A stretch of DNA of 64,000 nt from Hyalella azteca (taxonomy: Eukaryota > Arthropoda > Malacostraca > Amphipoda > Hyalellidae), in contig NW_025947730.1 of assembly GCF_000764305.2 (NCBI RefSeq), positions 62,001-126,000 on the forward strand, read 5' to 3'. The notes beneath the pieces are model-generated. The model was given only the letters and a program-made list of their open reading frames with translations. It made no database searches and was not told the DNA's origin. Below, piece after piece: positions 23,655 to 33,261 of this stretch (position 1 is its first letter; every line of letters starts with the position of its first letter). Position numbers and translations under genes: made by a program.

Positions 23655-24324
23655 ACTAGTTCACAATCAAAATCGAGTAGTCTTGTTAAAGCTATTTATT
23701 TTTTGAACTAAAATCGGGAGGTTGAATTCTCAATTTTTTCGTTGAATTACTGTTTAAAAATAATTTTTGTAAAGTAGGTTGGTTGTGAACCGTAACATTG
23801 CATTATACTTGGTAAACTTCAACCAATCAGAACTTCCCTCATTAATACAAAAGTTTTTCGTGAAAACCACGAAGCCAAAAATTACACGTAAATGAGCATA
23901 ATTTCTCCAGATAGAGATAGAATTAGAATTCAGAGGAGTTTTAACGGAATATTCAGGAAAATCATGCCAATGTTGAATAAATTTTTTCAATTTAATTCTC
24001 AGTGAAATTCCGTGCAAGTTTGCTGACGTGGACAAAAAATTGGTTCATTTATCCGTGCCCAACAAGCGCACTCACGTGACTAAGAAGCTTGAATAACTTG
24101 ATAGACAGCGCCATACCGAGCACAATCTGCTTATGACATGGTACTTATACCATGAAAAGCAACCATTAACCATGTGTCCAACCACCATGCACCACAGACT
24201 TCAAATGCTGAACTGCGTACATTTATATCAGTGACAAGTCAATTAATACATCAGTGACATTACTACAATATTTTGTGGCAACCTTGGGCAGAAAAATGTT
24301 TTCCATTGAATTTGTTTTAGGATT

Positions 24325-24389
24325 TTGCGGAGCATAAAAGAGGCACCGCGCGGCGTTCAGCCACACACTCTCAGCAGCTTCTTGTTCAG
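24325..24389 (+). promoter_or_regulatory. Gene C core promoter and noncoding leader exon
   Basis: The TATA-like box CATAAAAG at 24333-24340 lies in the context TTTTGCGGAGCATAAAAG, which is identical in gene E. Transcription would start about 25-30 bp on, near 24362. The noncoding leader exon ends at CAGCAGCTTCTTGTTCAG (24389), followed by the donor GTGAGT. The same leader end and donor occur in gene E, so the whole module is conserved within the family. Confidence 0.75.
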
Positions 24390-24719
24390 GTGAGTGGCTT
24401 GGCTTCACTAATAAATAAAATTATTTGCATCTTTATTCTACTTATATGGGTAAAATGAACATGTAAAATGTGTGTGTCTTGGCTGTTCTCAATTGTTGGA
24501 AAGATAGGCACCAAAAAATTACTTTATACGTAGCCTGAACTTACTTGTTTTTTTAATGTACGATTTTGCTTAAAATTAAACTTCTTTGAATCCCTTCTGT
24601 TTAAAATTCCCAACAATTCTCATTGTTATCGATCTTCCGTCATTATTGAAATATTAAGCAGTATTCACTTCGTAATCTAAAAGCTTTTTCCAGTAAAAAG
24701 TTCGCCCCAAGAAGTCAAG

Positions 24720-26247
24720 ATGAAGACGTCGTTGCTGTGCCTCCTTCTGCTGGTAGCCGCGGCTGCCAGCGATGGTGTCATCGAGGTTAACGGCACCCAG
24801 CCAGAAGTCAGGAGTGACAAGGTTAGCATTATCATTTTGTCGATAAATAAGTTAATTAAATATTATAGCCCAGTTAGTGGGATCAGTAGCCAAATTTCAA
24901 ATTAACGTTTTATGTCGGCACGAGAATACTTTCTGTAACTGCAAAATTTACCTTCAATAGAAAAAAACCTCCAAAGTATCCCTTTACTGAGAGATACAAA
25001 GTATCCCTCAGCGACTTGAAGTTGCAAAATATCAACTCAAAAATTAATTTCAATTTTTACTTACGCTGAAAATAATTTAATTTTTTTCCGATTTTGAAAT
25101 AAAAATTGCGTATGATTAGTTACTGCTTGCGCATATTCGTGCATTGCGTTTGTGCGCGTGCACTTCGTATGCACAATACTTTCCGGTCTTTGGGGTGTTG
25201 AAGAGGAAAGCTTGAGGGAAAAATAGTGCGCGGGTGGAACGTAAATAGAACGCTGTGTTTGTGATGCGAGACTTGCGTAAATGAGTGAGTTTGCAATTAA
25301 TAATTTATAAATTTTCAGTTTGTAATAAACTTTTTCGGTTGCAGGATAATAGTTCCGTGACGGTGCTGCCTGATAAGCCCCAAGTGGGGCGAGATGACGG
25401 GGTGGAGGGTGAGTGTCAACTATCCCCGTGTGTTGAATATCTGCAGGCGCTCTCTATTATTTGGCATTCATCATGTTGAAAACTTATAGGAGCTATATAT
25501 TGTTTCGTGTTCTGTAGGTCAAAATGCTTCATGATACTTTATTGCTTTTTGTTTAATGTTAATCACTTATTTGGTTTGTATTGCGTCCTGCTACCGACTT
25601 ATTATGGAGTCACGCAATGAGATCTGAAATTTCACGCTTTTGACTCGATTTATATTGAATTAGTGGCTTTCTAGCGGATTGATTCAATTTTTTTCCTAAA
25701 ACTATATTTTTATGTAATTAATTTTCATTATAATCTAATTTCTCGTCGTGCAGAAGCCAGGGATGTTCGCGCCTCTTCGTGCCGGGTGGTTTACGGCTAC
25801 GTAAGTTGAATGGAATAACAACAATTGCATTGATACAGGCCATCTCCTCCAGGGCCATCCCCATGTCAGCAGATGACGATTCTGTTATATTATTTAATTA
25901 AGTGTCCGTTTGATTCAAACGGCGGCTACAGTGCGCGGCAGTTTCGTAAAATGTCCTCCGGACCAACAAGTAATTTATAATTATTACTTGTCCAACTATA
26001 AATTAGCCTAACTTGAAGTTATTTAGACATTTCGTCTACAGTGTTTGTAACGGAAGTTTATGCATTTGTTGCTATGTAAGAGAAAGTATAGTTATTGTTG
26101 AGCGCTCCTTTTTTGAAATTGTGCATTTTTTCCCTGCAGTACTACCTGTGGGGAACGCTCTGGTCTTACGTCCCTTATGGCTACGTCTGCTTTAACACCT
26201 CGTACTACGGGATCTACTGCTGCATTCCAGGCGGCAAATATCCCTAG
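24720..26247 (+). CDS. Small secreted Tyr/Cys-rich protein, gene C (complete, 4 coding exons)
   Basis: Coding exons 24720-24821, 25345-25408, 25754-25800 and 26140-26247 give 106 residues, with intron phases 0, 1 and 0 and clean GT/AG borders. Exon 1 (34 codons) begins MKTSLLCLLLLVAAAAS, a clear signal peptide. Exons 2 and 3 are short, hydrophilic and poorly conserved between paralogs. Exon 4 is Tyr/Gly/Cys-rich with C-x9-CC and ends GGKYP. The mature part has four cysteines. I do not recognise the family. A secreted or extracellular role is inferred from the signal peptide only; defence peptide, glandular secretion or structural protein are all possible. The start lies just after the acceptor at 24693, in the family context CAAGATGA. 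Confidence 0.75.
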
Positions 26248-26350
26248 GCACCCACTGGACACTCACTGAGCACCCTCTGGAAGCCCACTGAGCACCCTCT
26301 GGAAGCCCACTGGACACTCACTGAGCACGCTTTGGACACCCAGTGGGCGG
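26248..26350 (+). repeat. 3' UTR minisatellite of gene C
   Basis: Tandem ~21-bp units containing CACTGAGCACCCTCTGGAAG begin right after the stop codon. They correspond to the repeat in the same place in gene A. Confidence 0.75.
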
Positions 26351-26448
26351 CCATAAGATGCCCACTTCAATCCCTTCGATTTCGTCAGGGGTCATGAAAT
26401 TCAACAACAGAATTGGTTGATTATGTGAAATTGATTTATTTGAGACTC

Positions 26449-26454
26449 AATAAA
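26449..26454 (+). terminator. Polyadenylation signal of gene C
   Basis: AATAAA about 200 bp after the stop codon, in a context mirrored at 10453-10458 in gene A. Confidence 0.75.
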
Positions 26455-26799
26455 GATACAACGCATTTAAGAAGTACAGTCACTTGCCTCTTTGAGAGGA
26501 AAGGCTAGTCAAAATTGCATTCACCCTACTCCTGTCCATGAATCAGTCATTCATGCCCGCTTATCACGGCCATCGATGTCATGACGAACCAAGTCAGGGT
26601 ACGAGTTACGAGTTATACGACAACATCGGTGACACCCTAGATGAGGGTTGACCATCTGACTTCGTACGGTTACCACCGTTACCAAGCATTAGGTAAGAAT
26701 AGCGTTGACAATAGTTAATGAAAAGTTAAATTATCATTAGTGCGTTAGCATGATCAATTAATTTTGAAGTTTTTATGGCAATTAGCATGAGTTTGCCGG

Positions 26800-26950
26800 C
26801 ATTGGGTGGCCCAGCGGTTACCATTCAGGGTACTGAGATTGGAGTAGTTGCGTGTTCGACACAGGAGCAAGCTGTGAATGTTCTGCGATGTTTAGAATCG
26901 GCGACAGACCTACGACCTAATAAAAGCTGAAACTGCTATTAATTAGTGGT
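26800..26950 (+). mobile_element. tRNA-headed SINE (single head)
   Basis: The A box TGGCCCAGCGG (26807-26817) and B box GTTCGACAC (26854-26862) are at tRNA-like spacing. A SINE body follows with CTGTGAATGTTCTGCGATG and a tail AATCGGCGACAGACCTACG. The same body and tail occur at 28.9-29.07 and 58.03-58.15 kb. The mirrored left-arm site (about 3040-3060) keeps only the two ends, consistent with an internal deletion there. Confidence 0.7.
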
Positions 26951-27475
26951 TAACTGTGGATAGCCAGATGAAGCCCATGGCTCTATGTAAATAGTGCAAT
27001 GGTCCATTCCAAGATCAACGGTACGCAATGGCTCATGAACAACCAGCTATTTATGATGTAACCAATTATTGATGGTTGTGAGGAAATAATTTTATAGTGG
27101 CAACCCTTATAAGAGTGAAACCCTGCTCAACAGCCAACTCTCCAAACGGAATTATTGCATATATAAATTAGTCACAGCTACACTTTTTCTGATATCTGAG
27201 TGACTTGTTCGAAGAAACAACCTCTATTCTAGCAGAAACTGTTGTATTACTCGCATTCCAGGTGAGAAAATGTATCAAAGTGTAAAATGGGGAACAAAAA
27301 TGTGGGACTGGCGATTTTTTTCTGTCCTTGAGACCGTGCAGACATGAAATAACCACCAATTGACGAGCACATACACGTGAAATAGTCTAATTTCAGCTGA
27401 TGATCTAGATAAAGAAATGAAGCTATGACACAATCCTAAAAAAAGTAAACTCGCTATTTCTCACATTAGTACGAG

Positions 27476-27960
27476 ATGTACACAAACACATCAACGGGAA
27501 CCCGGAGAATTGAGTGATATTTCGTAGAAATAGCGATGCATTTTTTGCCCTTGCGTGACATATGTTTTCATCGCCTAGAACAAATATTTGTCTCGCAGCA
27601 ACAATTTAAAACAATAAAACATTTATTTTCATATACAAAACATTTATGTTCATCATCTCTATTTTCAGTAACGATACTTTTATATTCACTTATATTCACT
27701 ATTCAACTTCACTTGTATATCCAGCAACCGCAGCTCTATATTAATTTTTAAAATATTTTCCGTATAATTGCTCTATGAAATTTATGTATAAAATCATAAT
27801 TATATGCCATATACACTGGGCAGCCATGTCCACTGGCTATATGCCATGTCCACTAGATAAAACCGAAAAATAATCACATTTTGTTCATGTGATTTTTTCG
27901 AAATAATGCATAGAAAACGTGAAATTCATAGAAAGCGGCCAAAAAAGGGGGTACTTTAAA
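27476..27960. other. AT-rich non-coding, nothing recognised
   Basis: Beyond the end of the inverted duplication. Low-complexity AT-rich sequence with no convincing open frame. Confidence 0.5.
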
Positions 27961-28260
27961 AATCTATCTCCTCTATAGAGTTTTGAAGCTACAGCGATGA
28001 GACATATACCATTCGATTCGTAAAGACCATACCAATCGAGTAACGAAGCGCGACTTTTTTGCCTTAGTTTTCTTACACGCATGTAAAAATTTTTTTTTCT
28101 TCAGATTCCCCCCACCTTCCCCCCCCCCATTTTGAATCCAAACTATGCGCAAATCTAAAAAAAAGGGCTTCGTTATTCGATAGGTACGGTCTTTACGAAT
28201 CGAATGGTATATGTCTCATCGCTGTAGCTTCAAAACTCTAGGAGGATAGGAGGAGATAGG
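27961..28260. repeat. Long hairpin (MITE-like)
   Basis: The arm 27961-28054 is mirrored by 28166-28260. Both contain AAGACCATACC/GGTACGGTCTT and CATTCGATTCG with their complements, around a C-rich loop. The ends show no clear target duplication, so it is called a hairpin rather than a named transposon. Confidence 0.7.
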
Positions 28261-28489
28261 TTTTCCGTGACAATAAGTTAAACTTTTCAGGACAGCGCGA
28301 CAAAGTCCCGCGCGCCCCGAAATAGGCACTCAATGTAGCATGGATACCAAACTACAGGCTTCTGTAGCTTGCTTACACTCAAGGATGGTAGCAGCGACTT
28401 GCAGTACACCTCTCCATACGAAGCGAGGCGGGTGACTAAGCCATGATGCCAGAGAACACCATATACTGTATGTATGTAGTGCTGGCCAG

Positions 28490-28800
28490 TTATTTTTGCC
28501 CCCCATCTAATTACTGAATAGAGCAGTCGTGGACGCTAATTTTGACGTACACATACGGCAGTGGTACCGTTGAATAGCTCAGAATGTCAGCTTTAAGATG
28601 AGACTAAACGAGTAACTTAAGCGCAACTCAATCAGACACTATATTTAAAATGCTCAGCAGCTAATTACCTTGCATCTAATTAGTGAAGGAACTCCCCCCA
28701 ATCGCCCCCCTTTAAAGAGCCGTCATGAACGTATAAATTAACGTACAGAGATCGCAGTGGTACCGTTGGATAGGGCAGAATGTCAGCTTCAAGATGAGAC
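28490..28800. repeat. Diverged ~195-bp direct repeat
   Basis: The block GCAGTGGTACCGTTG...CAGAATGTCAGCTT...AAGATGAGACTAAA appears at about 28558-28610 and again at about 28752-28805, with similar upstream CTAATTA and ACGTACA phrases. It is a diverged tandem duplication with no gene. Confidence 0.6.
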
Positions 28801-28829
28801 TAAAAACCGGAAATGCCAAATCCGAAAAT

Positions 28830-29075
28830 TTTAGGGTGAACCTCCCCCTTAAAGTTCAGAGTACCAAGATAGGAGCAGAAAGGCGCGGGTTCGATCCCAG
28901 CTCTGTGCGCCAGTTTTTGGTCAGAATCGGCAAGGAGGCCGGGCGGTTTAGCACAGCAGAATTGTAGCAGTGAGTTGCGAATTCGAGATCGCAAAGTGCT
29001 GTGAATATTCTGCGACGTTAAGAACCGGCGACAGACCTACGGCCTACTAAACGCTGATACCGCCATTATTATTAT
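28830..29075 (+). mobile_element. Dimeric tRNA-headed SINE
   Basis: The first head has a perfect B box GGTTCGATCC (about 28888). The second head has TAGCACAGCAG as A box and GAATTCGAGATC as a near B box. The body CTGTGAATATTCTGCGACG and the tail CCGGCGACAGACCTACGG end in a CATTATT repeat. The same two-headed structure is present in reverse at 58.03-58.28 kb. Confidence 0.72.
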
Positions 29076-29699
29076 TTATGTCCATATCCTTCCTCTGACC
29101 ACCAGCCGTACGGTCGCAACAAGGACGTTTATCAGGCTTAACTTCGGACCCAGACTTGGCGCTTTCCCATCTCAAAATTCGGTCTACTGTTGCGTTATTC
29201 CAATTTATATATTGCGGTTGGTATTTATATCTCATTTTCATTTCTTTTTCTATTTATTTTGCGTTCCAAGGAGGGTAATGAAGATAGCCGGGGAGAAGCA
29301 ATCCTATTTATGTGTGAAGATATGAAGACGCTCAGATAACTAGGCTGCAGAGCGCCGCATATTAATGCGCATCCTAACGTGAAAATATGCGTTCTTTCTA
29401 AAAATTGAAAATTGGAGATTAAAGCGAATAATTCTTCTAAATAAACTTAAAAATAAATCGTTTAATTTGCGATGGTGAGGTGAACCAGCGGAAAACCAGC
29501 GGTGAGTTCAGCGGGCTGAAGCAGTCAGAAGTTCTGACGCAGCTGCCAGCTCAGCGGGGTTCACCCGGCACGTGTGGGGAGAAGTTCAGAGTCCTAATAT
29601 AGAATTCCTGCGCAAGAGATTCCTTTATTCAACTCAAAGCATGAGTATCAAAACAACATTGTTTATTGAATAAAATATTTTTGTCCAATAGTACTATAA
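29076..29699. other. Non-coding, nothing recognised
   Basis: No domain-like frame. Contains a short ATTATTATTT stretch after the SINE and a GC-richer patch at 29470-29600 without coding features. Confidence 0.5.
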
Positions 29700-30113
29700 T
29701 AGGTCATATATAAACCGTAATATTGCATTATATTGGACAAACATCAGTCAATGAGAACTTCCCTCGTTAATACAAAAGTTTTTCGTGACAACAACGAAGT
29801 CAAACACTACCTGTAAATGAGCCTAATTTCTCCGGATAGAGATAGAATTAGAATTCAGAGGAGTTTTAACGGAATATTCAGGAAAATCATGGCAATGTTG
29901 GATAAATTCTCTCAATTTCATTCTCAGTGAAATTCCGTGCAAGTTTGCTGACGTGGACAAAAAATGACGCATTCATCCGCGCACCCAACAAGCGCATGCA
30001 CTCACGTGAGGAAGCGACCTGAATAACTTGATAGACAGCGCCATAACGGGCACAATCTGCATATGACATGGTACTTATACCATGGCACGGTACTTATAGC
30101 CTTTTGTACAGGT
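29700..30113 (+). promoter_or_regulatory. Gene D 5' flank with promoter deletion
   Basis: Matches the flank of gene C from about 23765 to 24150 (block TAACTTGATAGACAGCGCCATA). It then jumps over the ~220 bp that hold the TATA box and most of the leader in gene C, resuming at CTTTTGTACAG followed by donor GTGAGTGG. Gene D has therefore lost its core promoter. Confidence 0.7.
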
Positions 30114-30365
30114 GAGTGGCTTGAATTCTTATCAACCTACGCTTCTTTCACATATAAAAATTGAAATTTCTTGCTTAAGCTAGAAGATATTCAAGATAAA
30201 AAACTTCTTTCAGTTAGGACAAAAGTTCGCCTCAAGAAGCCGAGATGAAGACGTCGTTGCTGTGCCTCCTGCTGCTGCTGTCGGCGAGGCTGACGGCTCC
30301 CGTGCAGTGACTGCAGGGAGTGCCCGGGTTGGCTTCATTACATTCCAATTACTTTTGTATTTATA

Positions 30366-31141
30366 TAGGGTCCTTCAAAAAAAGTATCTGATTTCAATAG
30401 GCATTTGCAAAACTCATACGACACATACAGAACAATTAATTTTATTTGTGAATAGCTTATTTGATGCCATTTTATATCACTTAGTACACTTTACTTGTTT
30501 TTGAAAATTATGTTTGATAAATGATGTCCCCCATTGTTAAGACATTCACGCTTTCCCTGAAGTTGCCCATAGCTCTTCATGTAACTTCCCTTGGAATGGC
30601 TGCCACTTCCTGCTTAATGACATGTTTTAGTTCTTGCAGATTTCTGGGACGATATTTGTACACTTCAGCCTTTAGGTAGCCCCACAGAAAGACTCACACT
30701 GCTCGCCGGTCGATGGAAATGTTATAAGAGAGTTGTTTTCTGGACGTCTCGTGTCTTGAAGAGGAGACATTTCCTAGCCCCCACGGTCCCCCGACTTATC
30801 ACCTTGCGATTTCTTTCTGTGGGGCTACCTAAAGGCTGAAGTGTACAAATATCGTCCCTGAAATCTGCAAGAACTAAAACATGTCATTAGGCAGGAAGTG
30901 GCAGCCATTCCAAGGGAAGTTACATGAAGAGCTATGGGCAACTTCAGGGAAAGACTTCGTGAATGTCTTAACAATGGGGGACATCATTTATCAAACATAA
31001 TTTTCAAAACCAAGTAAAGTGTACTAAGTGATATAAAATGGCATCAAATAAGCTATTCACAAATAAAATTAATTGTTCTGTATGTGTCGTATGAGTTTTG
31101 CAAAAGCCTATTGAAATCAGATACTTTTTTGAAGGACCCTG
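30366..31141. mobile_element. Fold-back element from a mariner transposase 3' end
   Basis: Two ~327-bp arms (30366-30691 and 30813-31141) are inverted copies around a 121-bp centre, with tips AGGGTCCTTCAAAA and TA dinucleotides outside. The arms carry the C-terminal part of a mariner-like transposase. Reading from the centre into the right arm gives PDLSPCDFFLWGYLKAEVYK, then RQEVAAIPREVT and NFRERLRECLNN, with a few stops. It has no intact protein and could move only in trans. It lies in the first intron of pseudogene D. Confidence 0.85.
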
Positions 31142-31339
31142 TATTATGACTTTATTTGAAGAAATTTCATCGGAATACTTGAGTGATACATTTTTTGTAA
31201 TCAATTTAAGTTGGTAATAAAGAGTTTTTGCTGTAACAGGACGGCGGCCACCCGACGGTGTTGACCAAGCCCATCTTGGGACGCGCCGAGGGGGACGAGA
31301 GTGAGTGACACTCATACGTGTGGTTGAATACACATTAAT

Positions 31340-31530
31340 GGATCATTTCAGGCGCTGTATATTGTTCTGTGTTTATTGTTCTGAATATCTCATAGCGCCC
31401 TATATTGTTCTTTGTTTATTGTGCTGAATATCTCATAGCGCCCTATATTGTTCTTTGTTTATTGTGCTGAATATCTCATAGCGCTGTAAATTGTTCTGTG
31501 TTAATTGTGTTGAATATCAGCAGTCGCTGT
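31340..31530. repeat. ~60-bp tandem repeat in gene D intron 2
   Basis: Four diverged copies containing TATATTGTTCT, TTTATTGTGCTGAATATC and TCATAGCGC. One ancestral copy is recognisable after exon 2 of gene C (GAATATCTGCAGGCGCTC). Confidence 0.8.
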
Positions 31531-31699
31531 ATATTGTTTGAAATACAGACATTGAATATTTCTGACGCTTCAAAATGCTTTATATTCAGTATGTTGATAA
31601 TATTGTTTGCTATTTAATTTCTTTTTAAAAATTGTCCGACATTGAAGGTTTTTTGATTTTGAAATAGTCGACTACTTGCAATAATTTCAGGTTGCATTA

Positions 31700-31822
31700 G
31701 TTATTGCACATGCCGCTTGATAATAGGCGCTATATCTACGCTATATAATCATAACTTGTTAATAGGCGCTATATCTACGCTATATAATCATAACTTGTTA
31801 ATAGGCGCTATATCTACGCATT
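31700..31822. repeat. ~50-bp tandem repeat in gene D intron 2
   Basis: Three copies of TAATAGGCGCTATATCTACG with ATAATCATAACTTGT between them. Confidence 0.85.
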
Positions 31823-32289
31823 ATTACCGCCTCACGCTGTGAGTTCCTTCACTGCACGCAGTTTGTTCCAATGATCTTGTGAAAGTGCAATGAGGTTCAA
31901 ATTTCCATGCATCGAAAGATGGGAACTTTTGTACTATATTAAACCGATGAAAAATCGAATAGTTTAAAGATGTGAACAACGGAGTGGGTTGCTTTTCTGT
32001 GAACATTCATCGCACTACACAACGAATATTGCTATAATCACAACGAACATCAATCGCAGCGATATTGCGGTAGTTTCTCCTGAATTAAATATATAAACTG
32101 AATGGTGCCATGAATTTTCCGTCTTAAATTAGTTCATACTACCTCTAGATAAATTGGATGCGAGCAATTCAAATTTTGCTTGACGTTGCATCCAAATTTG
32201 ATTTATATTAATTTTAATGATATTCCTCCTCCCGCAGAAACCAGGGCTTGCTACTGATATCGCCGGGGGATTTACACCAACCTAGGTTG

Positions 32290-32632
32290 AATCAAAATGT
32301 AGTGATACAATAGAAACCACAATGATAGAATAGTCACTGTAGTGATACAATAGCAACCATAATGATACAATAAAACCACAATGATACAATAGCCACCACA
32401 ATGATACGATAGCCACCTCAATGATACAATAGCCACCGCAATGATACGATAGCCACCACCACCGCAATGATACAATAGCCACCACAATGATACAATAGCC
32501 ACCGCAATGATACAATAGCCACCGCGATGATACAATAGCCACCACAATGATACAATAGCCACCTCAATGATACAATAGCCACCGCGATGATACAATAGCC
32601 ACCGCAATGATACAATAGCCACCACAATGAGG
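32290..32632. repeat. 20-bp satellite in gene D intron 3
   Basis: About 16 copies of GATACAATAGCCACCACAAT, the reverse complement of the unit at 11.15 kb. The array starts about 10 bp after exon 3 of pseudogene D. Gene C has a single related phrase, GCATTGATACAGGCC, at the equivalent intron position (about 25830). Confidence 0.92.
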
Positions 32633-33261
32633 ACTCACGCATGGTATCCTGCAGGACAATGCCCATTGCAGCAGTAGAACGATCCTATGCATTTGACATA
32701 AGTTTATCCTTGATTCCTGCAGCGGTTTAATAAATAAATAATCGTAAACGTAGAATAAGTAATTTATAATCATTACCTGCGCAATTATAAATCGATCGAC
32801 TAAGTATTTGATGATCTCAAGTTTTGTCTGCAGTGTTTATAAGTTAGGTTAATGTTGGTTAGTGTTACCTATAGTTAGTTAAATAGTAAGTGGACTTTAA
32901 CGCAGCAGATGAGGAACGCATGTCAATATTGTACATAGCATAAATATAAAACAAAAATTAAACCCTCATACCCTCGTATAAGCAATTCAAAGCCCTGACA
33001 GGTTATCTCTTATTATACAGAAAAAACCTTGCTAAAATCAGTCCCCCGGCAGCACGACCCTTGTGGGGAACGCCCCTGGGGGACTACTTGTGGGGAACGC
33101 CCCTGACTTACTTCCCTGCTGGGTCCGTCTGCTTCTACACTTCGTCCTACGGGTGTTACTGCTGCTTGTCAGGCGGCTCATGGCCCAAGGCACCCTTCGG
33201 ACACCCACTGGGCATGCACTGGATACATACTGGACTTCCACTTCACTTCTTCTGGACTTAA

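Larger units (their letters stand above)
18580..27475 (-). repeat. Right arm of ~25-kb inverted duplication
   Basis: Counterpart of 2275-15460 in the opposite orientation. It contains complete gene C as the mirror of partial gene A. A block at about 21815-23655, bordered on one side by a (CG)n run, has no mirror and looks like an insertion in this arm or a loss from the other. Confidence 0.85.
30214..33261 (+). pseudogene. Small secreted-protein family, gene D (decayed copy)
   Basis: All four family exons can be seen. Exon 1 starts at 30245 with MKTSLLCLLLLLSARL but runs into TGA at 30308. Exon 2 (31240-31300) keeps its acceptor, donor and phase and is one codon shorter than in C. Exon 3 (from 32238) has an in-frame TGA, and its donor GT has become TA near 32281. 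Exon 4 (about 33053-33261) has a duplicated LWGTPL segment that shifts phase, keeps C-x9-CC-type spacing, and has the family stop TAG changed to AAG, which opens 24 extra codons to TAA at 33259. A mariner fold-back sits in intron 1 and a satellite in intron 3. The TATA box is deleted. I read it as a pseudogene. Confidence 0.75.

Noticed and set aside
32272..32625. Periodic Trp/Leu/Tyr/Cys-rich frames on the minus strand (also at 11.1 and 16.7-17.3 kb)
   Set aside because: They are translations of the 20-bp satellite; every frame is open and the period is 20 residues, the signature of a repeat not divisible by three.
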